A stretch of 9,167 nt of DNA from Candidatus Omnitrophota bacterium. GTDB taxonomy: Bacteria > Omnitrophota > Gorgyraeia > Duberdicusellales > 4484-171. This document shows, piece by piece, positions 1-7,250 of the stretch. The DNA lies in the NCBI GenBank assembly GCA_023818995.1, contig JAMWDA010000058.1, positions 1-9,167 on the forward strand, given 5' to 3'. Both the position numbers and the translations under genes were made by a program. The notes under the pieces were generated by a model. The model worked only from the letters and a program-made list of their open reading frames with translations, did not search any database and had not been told where the DNA came from. Numbering within the stretch: the stretch's first letter is position 1; every line of letters starts with the position of its first letter.

Positions 1-1119
1 CTTGTTGTTTCTTCTAATCCTAAGAAAGTTATGGATAAATTTGTAAGTTTAGATTTAGTAAAAGAGGTTTTAGCTAAAGGTGAGACAAAATCTAGCGTTT
101 TGGCTAAAGAGAGTAATATTCAAGTAGATTTGAGAGTGGTGGAAGAGGATAGTTTTGGTTCAGCATTAATGTATTTTACTGGTTCTAAACAGTTCAATAT
201 CAAAATGCGACAGTATGCGATAAAGAAGGGTTATAAGATAAACGAATACGGAGTATTTAAAGGAGAAAGAAGATTGGTTAGTAAGAGCGAGGATGAGATA
301 TTTGAATTCTTTAAGATGCAGTTCATACCTCCTGAATTAAGAGAGGATAGAGGAGAGATAGAGTTAGCTTTAGATAAAGCTTTGCCTCAGTTGTTAGAGA
401 TGGGGCAAATTAAAGGTGATTTTCACGTTCATTCTATATACAGCGATGGTGATTCTTCTATAGAGGAGATTGGAGAAAAAGCTAAAGATTTAGGTTATCA
501 GTATATAGGGATCAGTGATCATTCCCAATCTTTAAAGGTTGCTCATGGAGTAGATAAAGAAAGACTCTATGAAAAGATAGATACGATAAGGAAGATTAAC
601 CGAAAGTTGAACACAGTAACTATTCTTTGCGGAGCAGAGGTAGATATACTTAGTGATGGTAAGTTAGATTATCCTGATAGCATTCTTAAGGAATTAGATA
701 TAGTCATTGCTGCTATTCATACGGGGTTTAAACAGTCAAAAGAGGTTATTACTAAAAGGATTATTTCTGCTTGTAAGAATAAGTATGTTAATATTATTGC
801 TCATCCTACAGGAAGATTATGGGGCGTAAGAGACCCTTACGATGTAGATTTAGATGAAATTTTCAAAGTAGCTAAAGATTACAGTGTAGCTTTGGAGATT
901 AATTGTTATCATCAAAGATTAGATTTGAACGATATAGATGCTTTGAGAGCAAAAGAGGGGGGTGTTAAATTAGCTTTAGGTACGGATGCTCATATATTAG
1001 AACAGTTACACTTGATAAATTTAGGAGTAAGTGTAGCAAGGCGGGCTTGGTTAGGAAGAGATGACTTATTGAACTGTATGAGCTTAGAGGAGTTAAGAAA
1101 ATGGCTAAAAAAACAATAA
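1..1119 (+). CDS. polX: DNA polymerase/3'-5' exonuclease PolX, 5'-truncated by window edge
   Basis: This is the C-terminal part of a bacterial family X DNA polymerase, a gap-filling repair enzyme with an added PHP-type exonuclease/phosphoesterase domain. The frame is open from base 1 (LVVSSNPKKV precedes the first Met at 31), so the gene starts outside the window; the ATG at 31 is internal. In window-frame numbering, VDLRVV (about 42-47) carries the third palm aspartate (D43), followed by the YFTGSKQFN and NEYG motifs of the palm/thumb. After a linker comes the PHP domain with all expected metal ligands: H142 and H144 (HVHS), D149 (YSDG), D173-H174 (SDHS), E213 (AEVDIL), H240, H268 (AHPTGR) and D329-H331 (TDAH). 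Both activities therefore look intact in the visible part. Full-length relatives have about 570 residues, so roughly 200, including the HhH/8-kDa region and first palm aspartates, are missing here. The 3' end overlaps apbE by 19 nt, which suggests cotranscription. Confidence 0.95.
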   Translation, partial: LVVSSNPKKVMDKFVSLDLVKEVLAKGETKSSVLAKESNIQVDLRVVEEDSFGSALMYFTGSKQFNIKMRQYAIKKGYKINEYGVFKGERRLVSKSEDEIFEFFKMQFIPPELREDRGEIELALDKALPQLLEMGQIKGDFHVHSIYSDGDSSIEEIGEKAKDLGYQYIGISDHSQSLKVAHGVDKERLYEKIDTIRKINRKLNTVTILCGAEVDILSDGKLDYPDSILKELDIVIAAIHTGFKQSKEVITKRIISACKNKYVNIIAHPTGRLWGVRDPYDVDLDEIFKVAKDYSVALEINCYHQRLDLNDIDALRAKEGGVKLALGTDAHILEQLHLINLGVSVARRAWLGRDDLLNCMSLEELRKWLKKQ

Positions 1120-2153
1120 TTAAATTTATTGTTATTTTAACTTTCCTAAGTTTTTGCTTATTTTTTATGAAAGTAAATGATAACTTTTATCTGAAAGAAA
1201 ACAACTTAAGAGGATTCTCTTCAATATTTAATAGATTTCCCAAGTTAACACGCAGAGTTTATAAACATAAATTTATTGTTGCTGGTACATACCTTACAGT
1301 TAATTCTTCCTCACCTTATGCAGGGAGAATCGTTTATCAAGAGTTTAAACGATTAGATAAGATTTTTAATATCTACGACCCTAATTCAGAAATATCCAAA
1401 GTTAATTCTACTTACAATATCCCTATAAGAGTATCTTCTGAGCTGATAGAAGTTTTAGAATTAGCTTATAAGACATACCAGCTAACCGATGGTAGTTTTG
1501 ATGTGAGTAAAGGTATACTATATAAGTTTTGGAAAAATTTTATTAAAGGTAAGAAAATAGATAAATTTCCTGATAAAGAAGAGATAGAAGATTTAGTTAA
1601 ATTAGGAGGGATGGAATTTATAGGGGTAGATAAGAATTTTCAAACGGTAACTATAAAAAAAGAAGGATTAATGATAGATTTATCAGGTATAGCTAAAGGG
1701 TATATGGTAGATAAAGCAGTAGAGAAGTTAAAGAAGAAGGGTATAGATAGTGCAATTGTTGATGCCGGTGGTGATATCTACTGTTTGGGTAAAAATTACC
1801 ATACTTCCTGGAAAGTGGGTATAAGGGACCCTCTGGTAAGGGATGGTATTATTGATATTATACCTGTAGTTGATCAGGCAATAGCTACTTCTGGTAGTTA
1901 CGAACAATTCTTTACTTATGCTTCACAAAATTATACACATATAATTAACCCTAAGACAGGTTATCCTTTAGATGATAAAATTATAAGTGTCACTGTTATA
2001 GCAAAGAATTGTACAACTGCCGATGCTTTAGCTACTGCTTTTTTTGTTATGGGTTATGAGAAAATAAAGGAATTCTTAGCTAAAGAGAATCTAGGAGTAA
2101 AAGTTTTTTTAGTAATGCGTGATGGAAAGGGAAAAAGAATCTATATTCTCTAA
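1101..2153 (+). CDS. apbE: FAD:protein FMN transferase (ApbE family), membrane-anchored
   Basis: ApbE enzymes attach FMN from FAD to a Ser/Thr of redox proteins such as NqrB/C, RnfD/G and FMN-bind proteins, outside the cytoplasmic membrane. Residues 1-8 are basic and residues about 8-24 form one hydrophobic segment, read as a signal anchor. The Cys at 19 follows Leu-Ser-Phe, and Phe at -1 does not fit a lipobox, so a lipoprotein is unlikely. Family motifs occur in order: DPNSEISKVNS (93-103), TDGSFDVSKG (129-138), IDLSGIAKGYMVDKA (192-206), DAGGDI (221-226), GIRDP (240-244), ATSGSYEQFF (262-271), HIINPKTGYP (280-289) and the metal-binding TTADALATAFF (305-315). The 350-residue length is normal. 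AGAGGAG at 1086-1092, inside the polX end, lies 8 nt before the ATG and supports this start. No target flavoprotein is encoded in the window. Confidence 0.93.
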   Translation: MAKKTIIKFIVILTFLSFCLFFMKVNDNFYLKENNLRGFSSIFNRFPKLTRRVYKHKFIVAGTYLTVNSSSPYAGRIVYQEFKRLDKIFNIYDPNSEISKVNSTYNIPIRVSSELIEVLELAYKTYQLTDGSFDVSKGILYKFWKNFIKGKKIDKFPDKEEIEDLVKLGGMEFIGVDKNFQTVTIKKEGLMIDLSGIAKGYMVDKAVEKLKKKGIDSAIVDAGGDIYCLGKNYHTSWKVGIRDPLVRDGIIDIIPVVDQAIATSGSYEQFFTYASQNYTHIINPKTGYPLDDKIISVTVIAKNCTTADALATAFFVMGYEKIKEFLAKENLGVKVFLVMRDGKGKRIYIL

Positions 2154-2982
2154 GATAACCATAAAAGATATTTTAACCAAGAAACATAAAGAAAAAATTA
2201 CTATGCTTACCTGCTACGATACTTCTTTCGCTCAAATTATAGATGAGGCAGGAGTAGATATAATCCTTGTGGGAGATTCTATGGCTAACGTAGTTTTAGG
2301 GATAAAGAGAACCAAGGATATAAGTTTTAAAGAGATGTTTAATCACACCCAAGCGGTAAGAAGAGGGGTGAAGAGAGCGTTAGTGGTAGCAGATATGCCT
2401 TATGTTAGTTATCAAAAGAATAAAAAGAAAGCTATCTATTTCGCAAAAAAGTTTTTAGAGGAAGCAGGAGCAGATGCTGTAAAGATAGAGTGGTTTGATG
2501 GTTGTCAAGAGATTGGTTTACAATTCGCCCAAAATAGGATTCCTCTTATGGGACATATAGGACTTACTCCTCAGAGTGTTGATAAGCTTGGTGGATTTAG
2601 CGTTCAGGGTAGAGATTATCAACGAGCACATGAATTGATAGAGCAAGCTAAGCTATTTCAGGATTGGGGGAGTTTTAGTTTAGTTTTAGAATGTATACCT
2701 TCTCAGTTATCAAAACTGATAACCGATAAGTTAAGCATCCCTACTATAGGTATTGGAGCAGGACCATCCTGTGATGGCCAAGTAATTGTTCTCTACGATC
2801 TGTTAGGTTTGTATAGGATATTTAAACCTAAATTTGTGCGTGTTTATGTAGATTTATCACAGATTATTTTAGATGCAGTAAAGAAATTTATCTTGGATGT
2901 AAAAGAAGCTCGTTTTCCTCTAAAAGAAGAGAGTTTCTTAATGAAAGAAGAGGAGTTAAGTAAGCTTAAAGAGATTATTTAA
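2119..2982 (+). CDS. panB: 3-methyl-2-oxobutanoate hydroxymethyltransferase (ketopantoate synthase)
   Basis: PanB transfers a hydroxymethyl group from 5,10-methylene-tetrahydrofolate to 2-oxoisovalerate, giving ketopantoate, the first committed step to pantothenate and CoA. The TIM-barrel motifs are clear: MLTCYD, LVGDS with metal ligand D53, ADMPYVSY with D92, VKIE with E124, MGHIGLTPQSVDKLGG, VQGRD, LVLECIP with catalytic E191, and TIGIGAGPSCDGQ. The spacing matches E. coli D45, D84, E114 and E181. The residue pair after VKIE is Trp-Phe rather than the usual Gly-Gly. An in-frame stop at 2113 limits the start to the adjacent GTG (2119) or ATG (2122). The gene overlaps apbE by 35 nt and has no good Shine-Dalgarno at normal distance (AGGAG at 2093-2097 is over 20 nt away), so translation is probably coupled to apbE. 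panC and panD are not adjacent. Length (287) is slightly above the usual 260-280, with a Lys/Glu-rich tail. Confidence 0.96.
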   Translation: MMEREKESIFSKITIKDILTKKHKEKITMLTCYDTSFAQIIDEAGVDIILVGDSMANVVLGIKRTKDISFKEMFNHTQAVRRGVKRALVVADMPYVSYQKNKKKAIYFAKKFLEEAGADAVKIEWFDGCQEIGLQFAQNRIPLMGHIGLTPQSVDKLGGFSVQGRDYQRAHELIEQAKLFQDWGSFSLVLECIPSQLSKLITDKLSIPTIGIGAGPSCDGQVIVLYDLLGLYRIFKPKFVRVYVDLSQIILDAVKKFILDVKEARFPLKEESFLMKEEELSKLKEII

Positions 2983-2996
2983 AATTAATTTTGATT

Positions 2997-3024
2997 TTGG
3001 CATTTGATTATTTAGCGGTATAAT
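2997..3024 (+). promoter_or_regulatory. Sigma-70 type promoter upstream of glycyl-tRNA synthetase
   Basis: TTGGCA (2997-3002, five of six consensus bases) is followed after 16 nt by a perfect TATAAT (3019-3024). The DNA just upstream (about 2981-2998) is A/T-rich and could act as an UP element. Transcription would begin near 3031, leaving a leader of only about 18 nt that contains AGGTG at 3036-3040, 8 nt before the ATG at 3049. Such a leader is too short for a T-box or other large riboswitch. This is the best promoter seen in the window and probably drives glyQS and, by read-through, ppdK, the sigma gene and apt. The call rests on sequence match alone. Confidence 0.72.
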
Positions 3025-3048
3025 AATGTTTTAATAGGTGTTAGATAT

Positions 3049-4416
3049 ATGGGTAATGATAGATTAGGACAGATAGTTTCTCTTTGCCGTAGAAGGGGAT
3101 TTGTTTTTGGTGGTTCAGAAATTTATGGAGGGCTCTCCAGTATATGGGATTATGGGCCATTGGGGGCTAAGATAAAGAAGAGAATTAAAGATATTTGGTG
3201 GGATACTTATGTAGAGAAGAGAGAGGATATTGTAGGTTTGGATAGTGCAATTATTATGAATAGAGATGTTTTTGTTGCTTCCGGACACTTAGAAGGTTTT
3301 GCTGATTATTTAGTTGATTGCCCTCAATGTAAAAAGAGAATGCGGATAGATAAAATTGAAAAAGTAACTGAAAATAATTATCGCTGTGCAGAATGTGGGA
3401 GTTTAATTGATATTTTGGAGAGTAAACCCAAGAGGTTTAACCTTATGCTTAAGACGAATATAAGCGCTAGTGAAGATTCTCCTCAGGAAGCTTATTTAAG
3501 ACCAGAAACAGCTCAAGGTATTTTTACCAATTTTCTTAATGTTCTTAACACTACCCATAAGAAACTTCCTTTTGGTATAGCTCAGATAGGTAAAGCTTTT
3601 CGGAACGAAGTAACCACAGGTAGTTTCATTTTTAGAATGAAAGAATTTGAGCAGATGGAGATAGAGTATTTTGTAAAACCTAAGGATGCGGATAGATATT
3701 TTGATTATTGGGTTAACGAACGTTATAATTTTTATATTGAGCGAATAGGGTTAAAGAAAGAAAACTTAAGATTAAGAGAGCACTCTAAAGACGAGTTAGC
3801 TCATTATGCTAAGAGTTGTATAGATGTAGAGTATAAGTTTCCTTTTAGTAGTAAAAGAGAAGATAACGGTGGAGAATGGAGTGAATTGGAAGGTATTGCT
3901 AATAGAGGTGATTTCGATTTAACCCAGCATTCAAAAGTTAGCAAAAAAGATTTAAGTTATTTCGATGATGAGGATAACACTCATTATATACCTTTTGTAA
4001 TTGAACCATCAGCGGGTGTGGATAGGACTTTTTTTGCTGTTATATGCGATGCTTACCATGAGGAAGAAGTAAAAGGGCGTAAACGTGTAGTGCTAAAACT
4101 TAAACCGAGTTTGGCTCCCTATACTTTAGCGATATTTCCCTTGCTTAAGAACAATTCTAATATAGTGGAACTTGCAAAAAAAATATTTTATGATATAAAA
4201 AATAAAATGCCAACTGTGTACGATGATACTGCTGCTATTGGTAAATTGTATCGTCGCCAGGATGAGATTGGTACACCTTTCTGTATAACCGTTGATGTAG
4301 AGAGTATAGATGATGGTAAAGTTACCATAAGAGATAGAGATAGTATGTCTCAGGAGAGGATTTCCATATATAAGATAGAGGAATTTATTAAAGAAAAGTT
4401 AAATTCTAAAGATTAG
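3049..4416 (+). CDS. glyQS: Glycine--tRNA ligase, alpha2 (single-chain) type
   Basis: This class II synthetase charges tRNA-Gly with glycine using ATP and releases AMP and PPi. It is the homodimeric type known from Thermus, Gram-positives, archaea and eukaryotes, not the alpha2beta2 GlyQ/GlyS enzyme. The N-terminus shows RRGFVFGGSEIYGG and YDYGPLG-like WDYGPLGAKIK. A zinc-ribbon insertion has C91-x2-C94 and C113-x2-C116. Then come LRPETAQGIFTNF, motif 2 beginning FRNE (184-187) and continuing TTGSFIFRMKEFEQMEIE, ELEGIANRGDFDL, and motif 3 with EPSAGVDRTFF (D325, R326). The C-terminal anticodon-binding domain starts near LAPYTLAIFPL. Between KFPF and WSELEGIANR there are about ten extra polar residues (267-276) that I do not recall from typical bacterial members. 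Length is 455. The start is supported by AGGTG 8 nt upstream and by the adjacent promoter. ppdK follows after 43 nt. Confidence 0.96.
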   Translation: MGNDRLGQIVSLCRRRGFVFGGSEIYGGLSSIWDYGPLGAKIKKRIKDIWWDTYVEKREDIVGLDSAIIMNRDVFVASGHLEGFADYLVDCPQCKKRMRIDKIEKVTENNYRCAECGSLIDILESKPKRFNLMLKTNISASEDSPQEAYLRPETAQGIFTNFLNVLNTTHKKLPFGIAQIGKAFRNEVTTGSFIFRMKEFEQMEIEYFVKPKDADRYFDYWVNERYNFYIERIGLKKENLRLREHSKDELAHYAKSCIDVEYKFPFSSKREDNGGEWSELEGIANRGDFDLTQHSKVSKKDLSYFDDEDNTHYIPFVIEPSAGVDRTFFAVICDAYHEEEVKGRKRVVLKLKPSLAPYTLAIFPLLKNNSNIVELAKKIFYDIKNKMPTVYDDTAAIGKLYRRQDEIGTPFCITVDVESIDDGKVTIRDRDSMSQERISIYKIEEFIKEKLNSKD

Positions 4417-4445
4417 TAGACGATAAATGCAAAATTTTTATTAAA

Positions 4446-4451
4446 AGGAGG
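4446..4451 (+). promoter_or_regulatory. Strong Shine-Dalgarno of ppdK
   Basis: AGGAGG lies 8 nt before the ATG at 4460. It is the only consensus-strength ribosome-binding site with ideal spacing in the window. It fixes the ppdK start and predicts high translation, as expected for an abundant central-metabolism enzyme. Confidence 0.85.
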
Positions 4452-4459
4452 GGTGAACA

Positions 4460-7231
4460 ATGGAGAAGAAAAAATATGTTTACTTCTTTGGAGGAGGTAA
4501 AGCCGATGGTAATGAGAGTATGAAAGAACTGTTAGGAGGTAAAGGAGCTAATTTAGCCGAGATGGCCGGACATAAAGATTTAAGATTACCTGTACCTCCT
4601 GGATTTACTATTACTACAGAAGTTTGCACTTATTATTATAAACATAATAAAACATATCCTAAAGGTTTAAGAGAGGAAGTTAATAAGGCAATGCAGAAGA
4701 TAGAAAAAATAATGAATAGAAAATTCGCTGACCCCGATAATCCTCTACTAGTTTCTGTGCGCTCGGGAGCAAGACGTTCTATGCCGGGGATGATGGAGAC
4801 AGTATTAAATGTTGGTTTAAATACTAAAACTATTCCTGGTTTAATTAAGCAGAGTGGGGGTAATAGTAGATTTGTTTACGATGCTTATAGAAGGTTAATT
4901 ATGATGTATTCTGATGTGGTGATGGAGAAAGCCGCTGGAATAGAACCTAAGGATGATGATTCTGGTATACGTAGACAATTGGAAAAGATTATGGATGAGA
5001 TGAAGAAGAAGAAAGGTTACAAGCAAGATACAGATTTAACTACAGATGATTTGAAAGAGTTATGTGAGTTATTTAAAAAGAAAGTTAAGGAGGTTTTAAA
5101 TAAGGATTTTCCTGATTCAGCTGAAGAACAGCTTTGGGGTGCTATTGGTGCTGTTTTCGCTTCTTGGAATGGTAAGAGAGCAGTTAGTTACCGTCGTATA
5201 GAAGGTATACCTGATGATTGGGGGACAGCTGTGAATGTTCAGACGATGGTTTTTGGTAATATGGGTAATGATTCTGCTACAGGGGTAGCTTTTACTCGTA
5301 ATCCAGGGAATGGAGATAAAGATTTTTATGGTGAATATTTAGTCAACGCTCAAGGAGAAGATGTTGTCGCTGGCATTCGTACACCCGCTCCTATAAACGA
5401 GTATTCTAAATCCGAACATAACAAAGATTTAGTTACCTTAGAAAAAGCTATGCCTAATATATATAAGCAACTTTTTGATATTCAAAGAAGATTGGAGAAA
5501 CACTATCGAGATATGCAGGATATAGAGTTTACTATAGAGAGGGGAAGACTATTTATTTTACAGTGTCGTGTTGGTAAACGTAATGGGCCTGCTGCTGTAA
5601 AGATGGCAGTGGATATGGTTAAAGAGAGATTGATTTCTAAAGAGGAAGCTGTTATGCGGGTGACACCTTCACAACTAGATGAGCTTTTGCACCCAATTAT
5701 TGACCCTAAAGTGGAAACTCAACAAAAACCTTTAGCTAAAGGGTTACCTGCTGGCCCGGGAGGAGCGAGTGGACAGATAGTATTTACGGCCAAAGAGGCT
5801 GTAGAGTGGAAAAAATTAGGTAAAAAAGTTATCCTTGTAAGAGAAGAGACTAATCCTGAAGATGTGGAAGGAATGCGTGCCTCGGAAGCAATACTTACTG
5901 CGCGAGGTGGTATGACTTCTCATGCCGCTTTAGTAGCAAGAGGTTGGGGAAAATGTTGTGTCGTGGGTTGTTCTGCATTACATATAGATTATGCTAAAAA
6001 AGAGTTAATCGTGGATGGTAAATTATTTAAAGAGGGAGATTACTTAACTTTAAATGGCACTAAAGGAGTAGTATACGAAGGAAATCTACCGATGATTAAT
6101 CCTTTAGAGGAAAATAAAACTCTTAACGAATTTTTAAAGATATGTAAGTCAGTAAAAAGATTAGGTGTAAGAACTAATGCTGATACTCCTGAGGATTCTA
6201 AGAGAGCTCGTCAATTTGGAGCGGAAGGTATAGGGTTATTTAGAACAGAACATATGTTTTATGGGAAAGGTTCAGAAGAACCTTTATTTATTCTAAGAAA
6301 AATGATTATATCTAAAACTGAAGAAGAAAGAAGAAAAGTTTTAGAGGAATTATTTCCTTACGTAAAGAAGGATATAAAAGGAACTTTGGAGGCAATGGAT
6401 GGATTACCAGTGGTTATACGTTTGCTCGATCCTCCTTTACATGAGTTTGTTCCTAAAGACCGAGCTAAATTGGAAACTCTTGCTAAAGACCTAAATATTT
6501 CTTTAGAGGAGTTAAATAAAAGGGCAGAAGCTCTCCATGAATCTAACCCTATGATGGGACATAGGGGAGTCAGGTTAGGTATTACTTATCCTGAGATAAG
6601 CGAAATGCAAGTGCGTGCTATATTTGAGGCATCAGCAGAATTGATAAAAGAAGGTAAGAACCCTTATCCTGAGATTATGATTCCTGTAGTTTGCGATGTG
6701 AAAGAGTTGAATGATCAGTTAGCGATGATTAAGAGGGTATACGAAGAAGTTATAAAGAAATACGGTATAAAAAAGATAAAGAATATGTTTGGCACTATGA
6801 TGGAGATTCCCCGTGCCTGTGTGGTAGCAGATGAATTAGCTAAGGTAGTAGATTTCTTTTCTTTTGGCACAAACGATTTAACCCAGATGGGATTTGGTTT
6901 TTCTCGGGATGATATTGGGAGTTTCTTGCCGGTATATCTTAAGAAAGGGATATTAACTGAGGATCCTTTTCAAACAATCGACCAGAGAGGTATCGGCGAG
7001 TTGGTAAAGATGGGGATAGAGCTAGGACGTAAGGTGAATAAGAATTTAGAGGTGGGTATATGTGGTGAACATGGAGGAGACCCGCGTTCTATAGAATTTT
7101 GTCATCGTGTAGAGATGAATTATGTAAGCTGTTCACCTTTTAGAGTTCCTATTGCTATTTTATCTGCGGCGAGAGCGAGTGTAGAGGAAAAGCTTAGGGG
7201 TAAGAGATTAAAAAATAAGAGTAAGAAGTAA
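4460..7231 (+). CDS. ppdK: Pyruvate, phosphate dikinase
   Basis: PPDK reversibly converts ATP + Pi + pyruvate into AMP + PPi + PEP in the cytoplasm. In anaerobes it often runs toward pyruvate and ATP as a PPi-saving substitute for pyruvate kinase; elsewhere it makes PEP for gluconeogenesis. The N-terminal nucleotide-binding region shows GGKGANLAEM (26-35), SVRSGARRSMPGMM (R101) and GVAFTRNPGNG. The central swivelling domain carries the phosphohistidine in GGMTSHAALVARG (H488). The C-terminal PEP/pyruvate barrel shows GIGLFRTEHMF (R595), RLLDPPLHEF (R654), NPMMGHRGVRLG, FGTNDLTQM and ICGEHGGDP with catalytic C868. These correspond to H455, R561, R617 and C831 of the Clostridium symbiosum enzyme at nearly constant offset, so the enzyme looks complete and active. 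It has 923 residues, slightly longer than the usual 870-900, and ends in a basic Lys/Arg tail. No PDRP regulator gene is nearby. The sigma gene begins 19 nt after its stop. Confidence 0.98.
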   Translation: MEKKKYVYFFGGGKADGNESMKELLGGKGANLAEMAGHKDLRLPVPPGFTITTEVCTYYYKHNKTYPKGLREEVNKAMQKIEKIMNRKFADPDNPLLVSVRSGARRSMPGMMETVLNVGLNTKTIPGLIKQSGGNSRFVYDAYRRLIMMYSDVVMEKAAGIEPKDDDSGIRRQLEKIMDEMKKKKGYKQDTDLTTDDLKELCELFKKKVKEVLNKDFPDSAEEQLWGAIGAVFASWNGKRAVSYRRIEGIPDDWGTAVNVQTMVFGNMGNDSATGVAFTRNPGNGDKDFYGEYLVNAQGEDVVAGIRTPAPINEYSKSEHNKDLVTLEKAMPNIYKQLFDIQRRLEKHYRDMQDIEFTIERGRLFILQCRVGKRNGPAAVKMAVDMVKERLISKEEAVMRVTPSQLDELLHPIIDPKVETQQKPLAKGLPAGPGGASGQIVFTAKEAVEWKKLGKKVILVREETNPEDVEGMRASEAILTARGGMTSHAALVARGWGKCCVVGCSALHIDYAKKELIVDGKLFKEGDYLTLNGTKGVVYEGNLPMINPLEENKTLNEFLKICKSVKRLGVRTNADTPEDSKRARQFGAEGIGLFRTEHMFYGKGSEEPLFILRKMIISKTEEERRKVLEELFPYVKKDIKGTLEAMDGLPVVIRLLDPPLHEFVPKDRAKLETLAKDLNISLEELNKRAEALHESNPMMGHRGVRLGITYPEISEMQVRAIFEASAELIKEGKNPYPEIMIPVVCDVKELNDQLAMIKRVYEEVIKKYGIKKIKNMFGTMMEIPRACVVADELAKVVDFFSFGTNDLTQMGFGFSRDDIGSFLPVYLKKGILTEDPFQTIDQRGIGELVKMGIELGRKVNKNLEVGICGEHGGDPRSIEFCHRVEMNYVSCSPFRVPIAILSAARASVEEKLRGKRLKNKSKK

Positions 7232-7250
7232 GAGTGTAGTTAATATTTAA

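Noticed and set aside
31..33. ATG at 31 as the start of polX
   Set aside because: The frame is open to base 1, and the residues before it continue the normal PolX sequence; the full gene must start upstream.
1101..1172. ApbE as a lipoprotein
   Set aside because: The only Cys near the hydrophobic segment is preceded by Phe, which does not fit the lipobox.
2983..3048. T-box or other riboswitch before the glycyl-tRNA synthetase gene
   Set aside because: The gap is only 66 nt, contains a promoter and lacks any stem or T-box sequence.
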